Notes under the pieces: generated by a model
What the model was told of the DNA's origin: nothing
What the model saw: only the letters and a program-made list of their open reading frames with translations
Database searches by the model: none
Made by a program: the position numbers and the translations under genes
DNA from: Okeania sp. KiyG1
GTDB lineage: Bacteria > Cyanobacteriota > Cyanobacteriia > Cyanobacteriales > Microcoleaceae
Length of the DNA: 59,752 bases
Assembly (NCBI RefSeq): GCF_014132355.1
Contig: NZ_BLZO01000106.1
Span: 1-59,752 of the forward strand
Direction of reading: 5' to 3'
Part shown: positions 1 to 10,816 of the stretch, one piece after another
How positions within the stretch are numbered: the stretch's first letter is position 1
Layout of the letters: each line of letters begins with the position of its first letter

Positions 1-2361
1 CGGAATAATCTCGGACTTACTCTACCGAAGGAGGAAGATTTAGATTTAGAGGGAAGGTTGCGCTACTGTTGGCAAAATTGGTCTGAGGGGGAGGCGTTAC
101 TTATTTATAATGATGTGACTGACTACAAATCTCAGGTAAAGCCTTTTTTGCCTCCTGACTTGTCTCGGTTTCGGGTACTGCTGACGACTCGTAAACATTT
201 TGGTTCGGCATTTCGGGAGTTGCGTCTGGATGTGTTGAAACCTTTGGCGGCCATGGAGTTGTTAAAATTTATATTGGGTAGAGAAAGGGTTTTGCAGGAA
301 CCTTGGAAGGCAAGGGAGTTGGTGAAATGGTTGGGTTATTTGCCTCTGGCGATCGAATTGGTGGGGCGGTATTTGGATGAGTATTGGGAGTCTTTGAATA
401 GGGATAATTTGGCTTTGACAAAAATGCTCCAGCGTTTACAGAGAAAGAGTCTGGAACATAAAGCGATGGAGGCTAATGAGTTGATTAATTATCCTCATGG
501 TGTGGCAGAGGCGATCGCTTTGAGTTGGGATAGGTTGGATGAGAATACTCAAGTAATAGGTTTGAGGTTGGGGTTGTATGCTTTGGCTCCTTTTCGTTTG
601 TCGTTGGATGGGATAGAGGATGATGAGGAGTTGGAGGTTTGGGAAATTGCTATTGGGGATTTGGAAAATCTGCATTTGTTGAAGGGTGTTGAGTCTGGGG
701 TTTATAGTTTGCATCCTTTGGTGCGGGAATTTTTGCAGATGAGATTGAGAGAATATTCAGAGGCGGATGAGTTGAAGCGTGGTTTTGTTGTGACGGCTTT
801 GGAGGCGACAAGGAAAATTCCCCAGAATATTACACTGGAGCAAGTTGAGGAAATTGAGGTAAATATTCCCCATATTGAGGAAGTGGCAGAACATTTGACT
901 GAGTATTTGAGTGATGGTAATTTAATTGTTCCTTTTATTAGGTTAGGTAGATTTTATGAAGGTCAAGGATTTTATCCACAAGCACAACCTTGGTTAGAGA
1001 GATGTAGAGAAATAGTAGAAAAACGGCTAGATAAAAATAATCCTGATATTGCGACTGTCTATAACAATTTGGCAGGTTTATATGAATCTCAAGGAAGATA
1101 TTCAGAAGCTGAACCTTTGTACCAACAAGCTATAGAAATAGACAAAATTTCCCTACCCGAAAATCATCCATCTCTTGCCAGAGACCTCAACAACTTGGCA
1201 AATTTATATTATTTTCAAGGAAGATATTCCGAAGCTGAACCTTTGTTCCAACAAGCTATAGAAATAGTCAAAATAGCTCTACCATCAAATCATCCATCCC
1301 TTGCCACCCACCTCCACAACTTGGCAAGTTTATATGAAGATCAAGGGAGATATTCAGAAGCTGAACCTTTATACTTAGAAGCTATAGAAATAGACAAAAT
1401 TTCCCTACCATCAAATCATCCATCCCTTGCCACCCACCTCAACAACTTGGCAAATTTATATTATTTTCAAGGAAGATATTCCGAAGCTGAACCTTTATAC
1501 TTAGAAGCTATAAAAATAGACAAAAAAGCCCTACCATCAAATCATCCATCCCTTGCCACCCACCTCAACAACTTGGCAAGTTTATATGAAGATCAAGGGA
1601 GATATTCAGAAGCTGAACCTTTGTACTTAGAAGCTATAAAAATAGACAAAATTTCCCTACCCGAAAATCATCCATCCTTTGCCACAGACCTCAACAACTT
1701 GGCAGGTTTATATAAATCTCAAGGAAGATATTCAGAAGCTGAACCTTTGTTCCTACAAGCTATAGAAATAGTCAAAGTAGCCCTACCATCAAATCATCCA
1801 TCTCTTGCCGCAGACCTCAACAACTTGGCAGAATTATATTATTTTCAAGGAAGATATTCCGAAGCTGAACCTTTCTACCAACAAGCTATAGAAATAGTCA
1901 AAGTAGCCCTACCATCAAATCATCCTTATTTTGCCTCTAGTCTCAACAACTTGGCAGGTTTATATAAATCTCAAGGGAGATATTCAGAAGCTGAACCTTT
2001 GTACCAACAAGCAATAGAAATAGACAAAATTGCTCTACCAGAAAATCATCCATCCCTTGCCACCCACCTCAACAACTTGGCAGGTTTATATAAATCTCAA
2101 GGGAGATATTCAGAAGCTGAACCTTTGTACCAACAAGCAATAGAAATAGACAAAATTTCCCTACCAGAAAATCATCCATCTCTTGCCACCAACCTCAACA
2201 ATTTGGCACTTTTATATAAATCTCAAGGCAGATATTCAGAAGCTGAACCTTTGTACCAACAAGCATTAGATATGTCTGTACAAACATTAGGTCAGGAACA
2301 TCCTCATACTAAAATTACGCAAAAAAATCTCGAACGTTGTCGGCAACAACAACAGAGCTAG
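1..2361 (+). CDS. STAND (NB-ARC-like) ATPase with TPR repeats, 5' truncated by window edge
   Basis: The reading frame is open from base 1, so the true start and the Walker A loop lie upstream. A Walker B-like LLIYNDV, a sensor motif RVLLTTR and a GYLPLAIELVGRYL motif (the GLPLA box) occur in order in the first ~120 visible residues. This is the signature of NB-ARC/AP-ATPase signalling ATPases. A winged-helix-like stretch follows (AIALSWDRLDE, then YSLHPLVREFLQMRL). The C-terminal half is one degenerate TPR and ten 42-residue units of kinesin-light-chain type (core QGRYSEAEPLYQQAIEIDK ... NHPSLATHLNNLA). The family is thought to oligomerise after ligand sensing by the repeats, in stress, defence or regulated effector roles. 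The effector domain would be N-terminal and is not visible. The fold call is firm; the role is unknown. Confidence 0.85.
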   Translation, partial: RNNLGLTLPKEEDLDLEGRLRYCWQNWSEGEALLIYNDVTDYKSQVKPFLPPDLSRFRVLLTTRKHFGSAFRELRLDVLKPLAAMELLKFILGRERVLQEPWKARELVKWLGYLPLAIELVGRYLDEYWESLNRDNLALTKMLQRLQRKSLEHKAMEANELINYPHGVAEAIALSWDRLDENTQVIGLRLGLYALAPFRLSLDGIEDDEELEVWEIAIGDLENLHLLKGVESGVYSLHPLVREFLQMRLREYSEADELKRGFVVTALEATRKIPQNITLEQVEEIEVNIPHIEEVAEHLTEYLSDGNLIVPFIRLGRFYEGQGFYPQAQPWLERCREIVEKRLDKNNPDIATVYNNLAGLYESQGRYSEAEPLYQQAIEIDKISLPENHPSLARDLNNLANLYYFQGRYSEAEPLFQQAIEIVKIALPSNHPSLATHLHNLASLYEDQGRYSEAEPLYLEAIEIDKISLPSNHPSLATHLNNLANLYYFQGRYSEAEPLYLEAIKIDKKALPSNHPSLATHLNNLASLYEDQGRYSEAEPLYLEAIKIDKISLPENHPSFATDLNNLAGLYKSQGRYSEAEPLFLQAIEIVKVALPSNHPSLAADLNNLAELYYFQGRYSEAEPFYQQAIEIVKVALPSNHPYFASSLNNLAGLYKSQGRYSEAEPLYQQAIEIDKIALPENHPSLATHLNNLAGLYKSQGRYSEAEPLYQQAIEIDKISLPENHPSLATNLNNLALLYKSQGRYSEAEPLYQQALDMSVQTLGQEHPHTKITQKNLERCRQQQQS
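1090..2349 (+). repeat. Ten 126-bp tandem units encoding TPRs
   Basis: The string CAAGG(A/G)AGATATTC recurs every 126 bases from 1090 to 2224, so the TPRs are also DNA-level repeats with few differences between units. Such arrays change copy number by slippage or unequal recombination. Confidence 0.9.
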
Positions 2362-2403
2362 ACAGGGGCTAGACACAGATTTTGCCACAGATGCACAGAC
2401 TAT

Positions 2404-2557
2404 CTCAAATCCGGTAGCATCGGTGTAATTAGATAAAGAGTGTGGGGAGATGGAAAGCTAGGGAGACGGAGAGATGGGGAGATGAAGAGATGGGGAAATA
2501 TTTGGTAGTGGTTGAAGATAGAACATTTTTTTATACCGAATTAAACAGATTTGATAT
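2404..2557. repeat. Family B palindromic element, degenerate copy
   Basis: The left end reads TCAAATCCGGTAGCATCGGTGT and the right end AACAGATTTGATA. These match the termini of the better copy at 10982-11281. The left end carries a small indel, and no clean target duplication is visible. Confidence 0.55.
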
Positions 2558-2560
2558 GAC

Positions 2561-2659
2561 GCCAAATAATTAATCCGTTTATCCGTGCCCGAATCTGTGT
2601 CTAGCACCGATGATGCCAAATAATTAATCAGTTTATCCGTACCCGAATCTGTGTCTAGC
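2561..2659. repeat. Direct repeat, two 45-bp copies
   Basis: Two copies (2561-2605 and 2615-2659) of a sequence beginning GCCAAATAATTAATC and ending CGAATCTGTGTCTAGC differ at two positions and are separated by 9 bases. No gene is evident here. Confidence 0.85.
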
Positions 2660-2718
2660 TGCTGATAACTCAAAAAGATCGCCTCCTCACATTACAAATC
2701 CTTCTACAACAGTTTTTA

Positions 2719-3093
2719 TTAATCTGAAAAGCTCTCCAAAGTAAGAATACCAGCTTTTCTATCCACTACCAAGCGCAGATTTTCCAGCCAAGACAAACCG
2801 ATTAAAATCTCTGGTATTCCATCACCAACAACAACAGGAATCTTCATTTCTTGACCATCAAAACAAACTGCACCTTGGTACAAACTAAAAGTTGCCACTC
2901 CCAATGCTGTCTGCTTTTCTTCTTGTTCTTGAAAAGACCATCCTAAACTTTCTACATCTTGAGTATCTACTGCCAACCAGTCAGTAAAACCAGTATCTAG
3001 CAAAGCATCAACTATGATTCTCGAACCGTCAGCAGCTATTAACTCTATTTCAAAAAATAGCTCACCTTTACTACCAAAGTATCCTTGAATCAT
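2719..3093 (-). CDS. Clan AA (retropepsin-like) aspartic protease
   Basis: A 124-residue protein with the catalytic motif DTG at residues 33-35 (ALLDTGFTDWLAV) and a C-terminal ILIGLSWLENLRL, which matches the hydrophobic-hydrophobic-G motif of retropepsin-like folds. The size fits a single lobe, so an active enzyme would be a homodimer. It overlaps the upstream gene by four bases (ATGA), indicating translational coupling. Such small soluble proteases are common in cyanobacteria in two-gene cassettes; their substrates are unknown. No signal peptide is visible. Confidence 0.75.
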   Translation of the reverse strand: MIQGYFGSKGELFFEIELIAADGSRIIVDALLDTGFTDWLAVDTQDVESLGWSFQEQEEKQTALGVATFSLYQGAVCFDGQEMKIPVVVGDGIPEILIGLSWLENLRLVVDRKAGILTLESFSD

Positions 3094-3410
3094 ATTTTCC
3101 CAACTGCTCCTGTTTCATTGACGCACATTGCCATCAATACAGCACCAGGGTATTTTTGTTTAGCTTTTTGACGGGCAACATCTCGATCGCTATCCAGAAA
3201 ATAATCTCCACTATCGGGTTCGATATAAATAAACCAGTCGTAATGTTCTTTCACCAAATCTGGATAAACTCGCCAAAAAATTTCCCGACACCGATCGGCA
3301 AAAGCTTCCTTTTCTGCTTTGCGTCTGGCTATTTCTTCTGGGGAAAGAGGGGGGCGATCGCCCTTTTGTTGTATACCCCTGGGTACTTTTCTGGGTGTTG
3401 TTTGGGTCAT
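3090..3410 (-). CDS. Conserved small cyanobacterial protein paired with aspartic protease
   Basis: A 106-residue charged protein. The N-terminal third is basic and probably disordered (PRKVPRGIQQKGDRPPLSPEE). A compact domain follows, with WFIYIEPDSGDYFLD near residues 59-73, then SDRDVARQKAKQKYPG. The ATG is preceded by AAGGAAT at a suitable distance, and the stop overlaps the next start by four bases. I do not know a function. The tight coupling to a retropepsin-like gene suggests a partner, substrate or antitoxin-like inhibitor, which is inference only. Confidence 0.7.
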   Translation of the reverse strand: MTQTTPRKVPRGIQQKGDRPPLSPEEIARRKAEKEAFADRCREIFWRVYPDLVKEHYDWFIYIEPDSGDYFLDSDRDVARQKAKQKYPGAVLMAMCVNETGAVGKI

Positions 3411-3490
3411 ATTTAATATTCCTTATAGAATTCAGAATTGGTAAATTTACCTTTAATTCCAAATTGTACTATCTTTTTGAATTTTAGCAT

Positions 3491-4389
3491 TTGCCCCCCG
3501 AGCAAGCCAAGTTTGGGGGAAACAAGAGTCAATTTGCTATCTTTAAGTCCCCCAATTTTGGGGGATGCGCGGGGGCGAGCGATATAGCAAATGGAACTTC
3601 TCAGATAACCTCTTCGGGAACAGACAACAGTTCATTAATTGATAATGGATAATGGATAATTACCTGTGGTTAAAACCGAGAGTTTGGAGATGTTTAAATA
3701 GCAATTTACAGTACGATATTCTAGGTCGCGAACTGATAGAAAACTTGCTAGTTAATTTGCCAAATTTTGCCCCCCTAGCCCCCCAAGTTTGGGGGGAACA
3801 AGAGTTTATTTGCTGCTAAAAGTCCCCCAATTTTGGGGGATGCGCGGGGGCGAGCGATATAGCAAATGGAACTTCTCAGACAACCTCTTCGGGAACAGGC
3901 AACAGTTCATTAATGGATAATTGATAATTACCTCTGGTTAAAACCGAGAGTTTGGAGATGTTTAAATAGCAATTTACAGTACGATATTCTAGGTCGTGAA
4001 CTGATAGAAAACTTGCTAGTTAATTTGCCAAATTTTGCCCCCCGAGCAAGCCAAGTTTGGGGGGAACAAGATTCAATTTGCTATCTTTAAGTCCCCCAAT
4101 TTTGGGGGATGCGCGGGGGCGAGCGATATAGCAAATGGAACTTATCAGATAACCTCTTCGGGAACAGGCAACAGTTCATTAATGGATAATTGATAATTAC
4201 CTCTGGTTAAAACCGAGAGGTTGGAGATGTTTAAATAGCAATTTACAGTACGATATTCTAGGTCGCGAACTGATAGAAAACTTGCTAGTTAATTTGCCAA
4301 ATTTTGCCCCCCGAGCAAGCCAAGTTTGGGGGGAACAAGATTCAATTTGCTATCTTTAAGTCCCCCAATTTTGGGGGATGCGCGGGGGC
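3491..4389. repeat. Tandem array of ~270-bp units (three and a third copies)
   Basis: Units begin at 3491, 3767, 4035 and 4304 (276, 268 and 269 bases apart); the fourth stops at 4389. Each unit has a GCCCCCC/GGGGGG-flanked stretch, a perfect palindrome TCCCCCAATTTTGGGGGA, a variable GGATAATTGATAA heptamer-like patch, and a conserved AT-rich segment ending AACTTGCTAGTTAATTTGCC. The array fills the gap before the helicase-like gene and contains no credible gene. Confidence 0.9.
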
Positions 4390-4453
4390 TTGGGAACAGG
4401 CAAGATGCCTATTCCACAAAACTACAAAACTCAACACTAAAGGACACCCAACA

Positions 4454-6724
4454 ATGCCCGATCGCTCTCTTTGGATTACAGGGCCAACTCTTAGCGGTAA
4501 GACAAGTCGCTTAATAGAACAATTCTGTATCAGAGGCCAAAATCTCAAGTCTCCCCTCAATGAAATTGTTAGGCCAGTAAGGCCAGAAAATGCCGACAAT
4601 ACTTTAGACGATCGCCCACAAATACCAGAATTCCTCCACACTTCGCCCAAGATACTCATATTGGCAGCTAATGCAAATAATCGAATTGACTTGATGGACA
4701 GAATTTCAGAGGCGACATCAGAACAATACCCCTATCATTCAACTACTCCATTAGGTTTTTTTGAAGATGAAGTCAACTTATTCTGGCCATTGCTAATCGA
4801 ATCCTTGGACTTAAAGGCACAATTTCCATTACGACTACGGCCCGAAACAGAACAGGAACTTGCTGGCAGAGTTTGGCGTCCTCACATAGAGAAAGGATTA
4901 TTGCAACAGCCAGGAGTAACTAGAGAGCGGATGATACGCCGCATTCTCGACTTATTTCAATTGGCTGCTTTCAGTTGCACGCCTATAGAAGAGACCGCAA
5001 TGATTTTACAACAGGGATTTGAGCAGGTAGATTCAGGGGAATTCTATGAGAATATAGTAGAATTACTGCAACAGTGGCGACTTTGGTGTTTAGAAAGATG
5101 CTTGCTAACTTATGGTATCATTACAGAATTGTACTGGCGGTATCTATTACCAAACCCTAATTATCAGCAATATCTAATTGACCGTTATCCATTTTTGTTG
5201 GCAGATGATGTGGATGAATATCCAGCGATCGCTAGTCATTTATGCAATTTTCTGTTAGATAATGGAACTTTAGGCGTTTTTACTTATAATCCTGATGGTG
5301 GTATTAGATTAGGTCTGGGAGCTGACCCCGAATATTTAGCAGAACTGCAGAAACGCTGTCAAATTGAAGTATTAGACACAGAGGAAAATTTAGCTACAGA
5401 AATAGGAGAACCTATTGTTGAGTTAGTCCTGGATACTTATAGTCTTAATTCTTCTATTTTCCAACTTCCGGCTTTTTTACAATTAATTCAGACTAGATCG
5501 CGAGCAGCTTTGTTACGAAAGACAGCAGAGGCGATCGCTAAAGATATAAAATTGGGTATAGTTGAACCTCAAGAAGTGGCAATAATAGCTCCTGGTTTAG
5601 ATGCTATTGCTCGTTATAGTTTGATTTCAATTCTCAACCATCATGGAATTGCTGTAGAGTCACTCAAAGACCAACGTCCTCTCATTAGCTATCCCACCAT
5701 CCGAGCATTGTTGAGTCTTTTAACTTTGGTTTATCCAGGGTTAGGACGTTTGGTAGACCGTGATGCAGTGGCAGAAATGTTGGTTGTATTGAGTCAAAGG
5801 TCTATTGGCAAACCTGAAAAACAAACCGATGGTCAAGAAAGTTTACAGAAAACTAATGATATAGATCCAGTGCGCGCAGGTTTGTTAGCAGACCATTGCT
5901 TTTATCCAGATATTACACATCCACACCTGCTGCCAATACAAGCTTTTTCTCGATGGGACAGAGTCGGGTATCAAGCAACTCGTGTTTATAATGAGATTTT
6001 GGCATGGATAGAAGAACAGCGATCGCAACAAGAACAACGTCAACTGCCTAACCCGATATTCTTGTTAGACAGAGCAATTCAGAAATTCTTTATGTCTAGC
6101 TATCTTTCTTTTGCTGAGTTAGCAGCACTACGAGAGTTGATGGAAACTGCTACTCATTATTGGGATGTAGAGCGCAGACTGCAAAAAAGTTCCCAATTTT
6201 CGGTAACAACCTCTACTGTTAATGACTCGGTGGAGGAAGACTTGTCCTCTAGTACAGTAGAAAAATTTATCCAATTTTTACGCAAAGGAGTGGTTAGTGC
6301 AAATCCTGTTCCCGTGAGGCCCATGGGTTACTCTCCCCCAGCAATTACTTTGGCCACAGTTTTTCAATACCGAGCTAGTCGTAGATGTCATAGATGGCAG
6401 TTTTGGTTAGATATAGGTTCTCCTCTATGGTTAAGCGGAGGTTCTGCAACTCTCTATGGAGCGCCATTATTTTTGCAGAGTCAGTTAGGGAATTGTTGGA
6501 CCATTGAAGATACGCAAAAATCCGATCGGGAAAGACTGCGAAAAATTTTGTTAGATTTGTTAAGTCGTGTAGGTTCTCCTGTAGGTTATGGCAACAATAA
6601 TTCAGTTAATGAGTCAAATGAATATCGGATTTATCTTTGTCATAGCGATTTAGCTGTTAATGGACAGGAACAAACCGGGCCACTTTTACCCTTGGTCTAT
6701 AGTTCTATATCTAATACTGCTTAG
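4454..6724 (+). CDS. UvrD/AddB-like P-loop (superfamily 1 helicase-related) protein
   Basis: I start at the ATG of MPDRSLWITGPTLSGKTSRL because the 50 codons upstream read through the tandem repeat array. Walker A (GPTLSGKT) lies at residues 9-16, and a Walker B/DExx-like LLADDVDEYPAIA near residue 250. RAALLRKTAEAIAKDIK followed by a VAIIAPGLDAIARYS segment resembles motif IV-V of RecB/AddB/UvrD proteins. RPLISYPTIRALLSLL resembles the SF1 motif in which the helicase engages the second RecA lobe. The total is 756 residues. No iron-sulphur or nuclease motif is obvious at the C terminus. A role in recombination or repair is likely but not shown. Cyanobacterial relatives are often annotated only as recombinase family protein. 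Confidence 0.6.
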   Translation: MPDRSLWITGPTLSGKTSRLIEQFCIRGQNLKSPLNEIVRPVRPENADNTLDDRPQIPEFLHTSPKILILAANANNRIDLMDRISEATSEQYPYHSTTPLGFFEDEVNLFWPLLIESLDLKAQFPLRLRPETEQELAGRVWRPHIEKGLLQQPGVTRERMIRRILDLFQLAAFSCTPIEETAMILQQGFEQVDSGEFYENIVELLQQWRLWCLERCLLTYGIITELYWRYLLPNPNYQQYLIDRYPFLLADDVDEYPAIASHLCNFLLDNGTLGVFTYNPDGGIRLGLGADPEYLAELQKRCQIEVLDTEENLATEIGEPIVELVLDTYSLNSSIFQLPAFLQLIQTRSRAALLRKTAEAIAKDIKLGIVEPQEVAIIAPGLDAIARYSLISILNHHGIAVESLKDQRPLISYPTIRALLSLLTLVYPGLGRLVDRDAVAEMLVVLSQRSIGKPEKQTDGQESLQKTNDIDPVRAGLLADHCFYPDITHPHLLPIQAFSRWDRVGYQATRVYNEILAWIEEQRSQQEQRQLPNPIFLLDRAIQKFFMSSYLSFAELAALRELMETATHYWDVERRLQKSSQFSVTTSTVNDSVEEDLSSSTVEKFIQFLRKGVVSANPVPVRPMGYSPPAITLATVFQYRASRRCHRWQFWLDIGSPLWLSGGSATLYGAPLFLQSQLGNCWTIEDTQKSDRERLRKILLDLLSRVGSPVGYGNNNSVNESNEYRIYLCHSDLAVNGQEQTGPLLPLVYSSISNTA

Positions 6725-6870
6725 GTGGGCAATTTACAATGAATGGCTATTATAATTTTTGGCCAAATTGAGGACTAATGAAAAATAAATGACTTATATA
6801 CTATAAAGACCAGTATTTGTCAAGCAAGACCGCAAACTAATTAAATATAGTTTTTAGAAGGAGAACAATA

Positions 6871-9800
6871 ATGCCATCGTCAAATTTCGGTGCTCAAATA
6901 ACTACAAGGATAATAAATGGCTTTCCTATACGAGGTTTTATTGATGATTTTGGTGAGTTTGTGCCATTACAACCAGTACCAACACCCACACCAACAGAAA
7001 CACCCACACCACCCCCAACAGAAACACCACCCCCAACAGAAACACCACCCCCAACAGAAACACCCACACCAACTCCAACAGAAACACCCACACCAACTCC
7101 AACAGAAACACCCACACCAACTCCAACAGAAACACCCACACCAACCCCGACAGAAACACCCACACCAACACCCACAGAAACACCCACACCAACCCCGACA
7201 GAAACACCAGCACCAACCCCGACAGAAACACCAGATCCCACACCCACATTAACCCCACCACCAACACTAGCACCAACCCCACCACCAACAGAAGTTATCG
7301 AAGTTAGAGATGATAGGGGTAATTTAATTGGTTTAATTGTTGGTGGCGAGCTTCAGCTATTACCCACACCAACCCCATCAGAGACACCACCACCAACTGC
7401 TTCGCCAGTACCACCACCACAACCAATAGCTGTCGATGACGAAGTAACAACTAACCAGGGTCAAGTCGTTAGTTTTAATGTCCTCGAAAATGACATCGAC
7501 CCTTCAGGAAATTCAATATTTGTTAGTAATTTTAGCTTACCCACCAATGGTTCATTACTTGAAAATGGTACAGGAACTTTCACTTATACCCCCAGACAAT
7601 TTTTTATTGGAACAGATAGTTTTAGTTATTCTGTAAGCAATGGTACTAGCACTTCTCTGGCAACAGTTAACATCAGTGTTCTTGGTGAAGGAGCGCCCAT
7701 CAGAGTAGAGGGAGTATTCCGAGGCACTCCCAATAATGAATTTTTAATTGGAAGCGACCAAGTAGATGTCATATTTGGAGAGGTGGGTGACGATACTATT
7801 ATTGGTCAAGGTGGTAATGATGAAATCAGAGGGGGTGACAATAACGATACTCTCAATGGTAGTCGAGGTAATGATACAGTTGTAGGAAACCAAGGAAATG
7901 ATAACGCCCGTGGTGGTAAAGATGACGATCTTATTTTAGGAGAGGAGGGTAATGATATATTATTTGGCGATCGCGAAAATGATACAGTTAGTGGAGGGGA
8001 TGGTCGAGATACTATTTATGGCGGTAGAAATAATGATAGTGTTTCTGGTGATGCAGGAGATGATGAGGTATTTGGTGACAGAGGAGATGATGCTGTCTTA
8101 GGTGGAGATGGTAACGATAATGTTCTTGGTGGCGAGGGGAACGACTTTGTTAGCGGTGGTGCCGGGGAGGACTTTGTTAATGGCGGTCTAGGTAACGATC
8201 GCTTATTTGGAGACCCTGGCAACGATACTATTTTTGGTGAAGAAGGCAATGATGAAGCATTTGGCGGTTTCGGTAACGATTCAATTTTTGGAGGTTCAGG
8301 AACAGACCTACTCAGTGGTGAAGGAGATAATGATACGATAGATGGTCAAGATGGTAACGACCAGGTTCAAGGAGATATTGGTAACGACTGTCTAATAGGA
8401 GGTTTAGGCACAGATACTCTGATTGGTGGTGAGGGTGGTGATACCTTTTTCATTAGTCCTGAAAATGGTGGTCTGGAAATTTTCCAGGCAGATGTTATTG
8501 CTGACTTCAATGGTAATGCTGACCTAATTCGTTTAGGAGGAGGTCTTGGGTTTGACGACTTAGTTATTTTCCAAAGTCCCACTGGTGCAGGCAGTGATAC
8601 CATTATTCAGAATGGTTCTGATGGTCCGTTCTTGGCAATATTAGTAGGAGTTGACAGTAATACTATTAATGCTGGTAATTTCATTGGTTCTGGTGGATTT
8701 CCTTTTCCTACCCCTTCTCCTACAGACCCTACAGACCCTACAGACCCTACAGACCCCACAGACCCCACAGACCCCACAGACCCCACAGACCCCACAGACC
8801 CTACAGACCCTACAGACCCTACAGACCCCACAGATCCTACAGACCCCACAGATCCTACACCTCCCACAGACCCTACACCTCCTACAGACCCTACACCTCC
8901 TACAGACCCTACACCTCCTACAGACCCTACACCTCCTATAGACCCTACACCTCCACCCGTTCCTAACCGGAGGCCAAATGCAGCAGATGACGAGGTAGCA
9001 ACTAGCCAAAGTAAATTGGTAGAATTTAATGTATTAGAAAATGATTCCGATCCTGACGGCGATCCTCTGACAGTCACTGATTTTACATCGGTCTCTAATG
9101 GAGAGTTAGTGGAGAAAAGCAATGGGTTATTTGAATATACCCCAGATGATGGTTTTGTAGGTACAGAAAGTTTCAGTTACACTATCAGCGATGGTAATGG
9201 GGGTACTGATAGTGCTAATGTGACTATCACAGTTAACCGATCGCCAGAGTTAGTTAACAATACTGGTATAGTAGTTGAAGCTGGTTCGGGTATACGGTTT
9301 ATAAATTCCAAGAATTTGCAAGCATCAGATGCTGACAATTCAGATGATGAGTTAACATACACAATTACTGATGCTCCAGACTTAGGCGACCTGAGAATAG
9401 GAGGTAGTGCTCGTTTACGGGAGGGAGATACCTTCACTCAAGAAGATATCAACAATAACTTACTACAATTTACTCCAGATAATACGGCAGGTAGTGACTC
9501 TTTTAGCTACACAGTCTCTGATGTTGCTGGCGGACAGATTCCTCAAAATTCATTTAGTATTGGTATTGTAGATGATACTAAAATATTAACAAATGAAGCG
9601 AATAACTTTACAAGTACTGCCCTAAGTAACAATATTTTGGGGTTAGCAGGAAATGATACCATTGATGGTCTCGGTAGTAGTGACTATATAGATGGTGGTG
9701 AAGGAAACGACTCTCTGTTTGGCAACTCTGGTGATGACTGTCTATTTGGTAGCAGTCAACAAGATACTCTCAGAGGTGGTGATGGTTCCGATAGCTTATT

Positions 9801-10773
9801 TGGTGGTGATGGCAACGATAGTCTTTTTGGAGAGACAGGCAACGATATCCTTTCTGGAGATGCAGGTAACGACAACCTATCAGGAGGAGAAGGCAGCGAT
9901 AGTATGACTGGAGGAGAAGGTAACGACTCTATTCGGGGAGCAGATGGTGGAGATACCATAGCTGGTAATGCAGGTAATGATACCATTCGCAGTGGAGCTG
10001 ACAACGACTCGGTAACAGGTGGAGATGGTAGCGATTTTATAGACGGTGGTTCTGACAACGATACTATTAATAGTGGTCCAGGAGCAGATACCGTTTTAGG
10101 TGGTTCAGAGAACGATTCAATATTTGGAGAAGGAGGTGATGACTCTCTGGTTGGTGATGATGGTGATGATACTATCGATGCTGGTTCTGGTCAGGATATC
10201 ATTCTTGGTGATATAGGAGATGATTCTATCCAAGGTGGTGATGACAATGATGGAATTAATGGTGGTATTGGTAGTGATACTATAGCTGGTGGTTCTGGGT
10301 CTGACCGACTGACAGGTGGTGCCGGGAATGATTTCTTCTTCTATGAAGTGGCAGACCAAGGTATTGATACAGTCATAGATTTCGATCGCCCTGGTGATGA
10401 TGATACATTCTTATTTACATCTGCTAACTTTGGCGGTTTAACTAATAGCGGTTTTTCTAGTGTAATTCTCCAGGATGAGAATACCGGATCGGAAGGTCAG
10501 AGTATTGGTGATGCAGAGTTGATTATTTTTGAAGGTAAGTTTGATAATGCACAAGCAGTTAATGCTGCCTTGAATGTACAAAATGGCTCAAGCGATCGCC
10601 CTGCTTTCTTTGTTTACCTAAATGGTCAACGTGGCAAATATGTCCTTGGTTATGACACAAGTTTAGCTGATGATAGTGTTCCTGCTTTTGAGCTTGGTAT
10701 ACTTAAGTCTATTACACCTGAAGAAGACCAAATTTCAACCATTATTGATGCTGGTGATTTTGAGTTTATTTAA
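6871..10773 (+). CDS. Large secreted RTX calcium-binding protein with cadherin-like domains
   Basis: 1300 residues; AAGGAG lies eight bases before the ATG. In order: a leader ([20 protein letters not shown], residues 1-35) shared with the gene starting at 15536; a PTPTETP linker (36-140); a Big_9/cadherin-like domain (about 186-275, [10 protein letters not shown] to FSYSVSNG); RTX nonapeptides of the GGxGxD type (about 286-525); a PTDPTDP then PTPPTDP linker (615-695); a second Big_9 domain (700-790); an NG2/CSPG-like repeat (790-900); a second RTX block (923-1153); and a C-terminal domain ending [12 protein letters not shown]. The RTX blocks should fold into beta-rolls on binding calcium outside the cell. 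The lack of an N-terminal Sec signal and the C-terminal ending point to type I secretion. Likely role: cell-surface or sheath adhesin (inference). No transporter genes are in the window. Confidence 0.9.
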   Translation: MPSSNFGAQITTRIINGFPIRGFIDDFGEFVPLQPVPTPTPTETPTPPPTETPPPTETPPPTETPTPTPTETPTPTPTETPTPTPTETPTPTPTETPTPTPTETPTPTPTETPAPTPTETPDPTPTLTPPPTLAPTPPPTEVIEVRDDRGNLIGLIVGGELQLLPTPTPSETPPPTASPVPPPQPIAVDDEVTTNQGQVVSFNVLENDIDPSGNSIFVSNFSLPTNGSLLENGTGTFTYTPRQFFIGTDSFSYSVSNGTSTSLATVNISVLGEGAPIRVEGVFRGTPNNEFLIGSDQVDVIFGEVGDDTIIGQGGNDEIRGGDNNDTLNGSRGNDTVVGNQGNDNARGGKDDDLILGEEGNDILFGDRENDTVSGGDGRDTIYGGRNNDSVSGDAGDDEVFGDRGDDAVLGGDGNDNVLGGEGNDFVSGGAGEDFVNGGLGNDRLFGDPGNDTIFGEEGNDEAFGGFGNDSIFGGSGTDLLSGEGDNDTIDGQDGNDQVQGDIGNDCLIGGLGTDTLIGGEGGDTFFISPENGGLEIFQADVIADFNGNADLIRLGGGLGFDDLVIFQSPTGAGSDTIIQNGSDGPFLAILVGVDSNTINAGNFIGSGGFPFPTPSPTDPTDPTDPTDPTDPTDPTDPTDPTDPTDPTDPTDPTDPTDPTDPTPPTDPTPPTDPTPPTDPTPPTDPTPPIDPTPPPVPNRRPNAADDEVATSQSKLVEFNVLENDSDPDGDPLTVTDFTSVSNGELVEKSNGLFEYTPDDGFVGTESFSYTISDGNGGTDSANVTITVNRSPELVNNTGIVVEAGSGIRFINSKNLQASDADNSDDELTYTITDAPDLGDLRIGGSARLREGDTFTQEDINNNLLQFTPDNTAGSDSFSYTVSDVAGGQIPQNSFSIGIVDDTKILTNEANNFTSTALSNNILGLAGNDTIDGLGSSDYIDGGEGNDSLFGNSGDDCLFGSSQQDTLRGGDGSDSLFGGDGNDSLFGETGNDILSGDAGNDNLSGGEGSDSMTGGEGNDSIRGADGGDTIAGNAGNDTIRSGADNDSVTGGDGSDFIDGGSDNDTINSGPGADTVLGGSENDSIFGEGGDDSLVGDDGDDTIDAGSGQDIILGDIGDDSIQGGDDNDGINGGIGSDTIAGGSGSDRLTGGAGNDFFFYEVADQGIDTVIDFDRPGDDDTFLFTSANFGGLTNSGFSSVILQDENTGSEGQSIGDAELIIFEGKFDNAQAVNAALNVQNGSSDRPAFFVYLNGQRGKYVLGYDTSLADDSVPAFELGILKSITPEEDQISTIIDAGDFEFI
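8716..8955 (+). repeat. Short tandem repeats encoding the DPT/PPTDPT linker
   Basis: A 9-base unit (CCTACAGAC/CCCACAGAC) is repeated more than 15 times, then an 18-base unit (CCTACACCTCCTACAGAC) about five times. Both are in frame inside the RTX gene, so slippage would change only linker length. Confidence 0.85.
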
Positions 10774-10816
10774 AGGAAGAAGGAGTAGGGGCGAATGGCA
10801 TTCGCCCTTACAGGAG

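Noticed and set aside
3491-4389. Possible CRISPR array
   Set aside because: The units are ~270 bp and similar throughout, without short repeats and unique spacers. No cas genes are nearby.
4304-4453. Upstream TTG start of the helicase-like gene adding 50 residues
   Set aside because: The extension is translated tandem repeat. MPDRSLWITGP with an immediate Walker A motif is the natural start.
6894-7288. Long antisense and alternate-frame ORFs over the PT-rich linkers (also near 8607-9122, 12218-12982, 15559-16392, 16951-17727)
   Set aside because: Their composition ([18 protein letters not shown]) is just the repeat read in another frame, and they have no ribosome-binding site.
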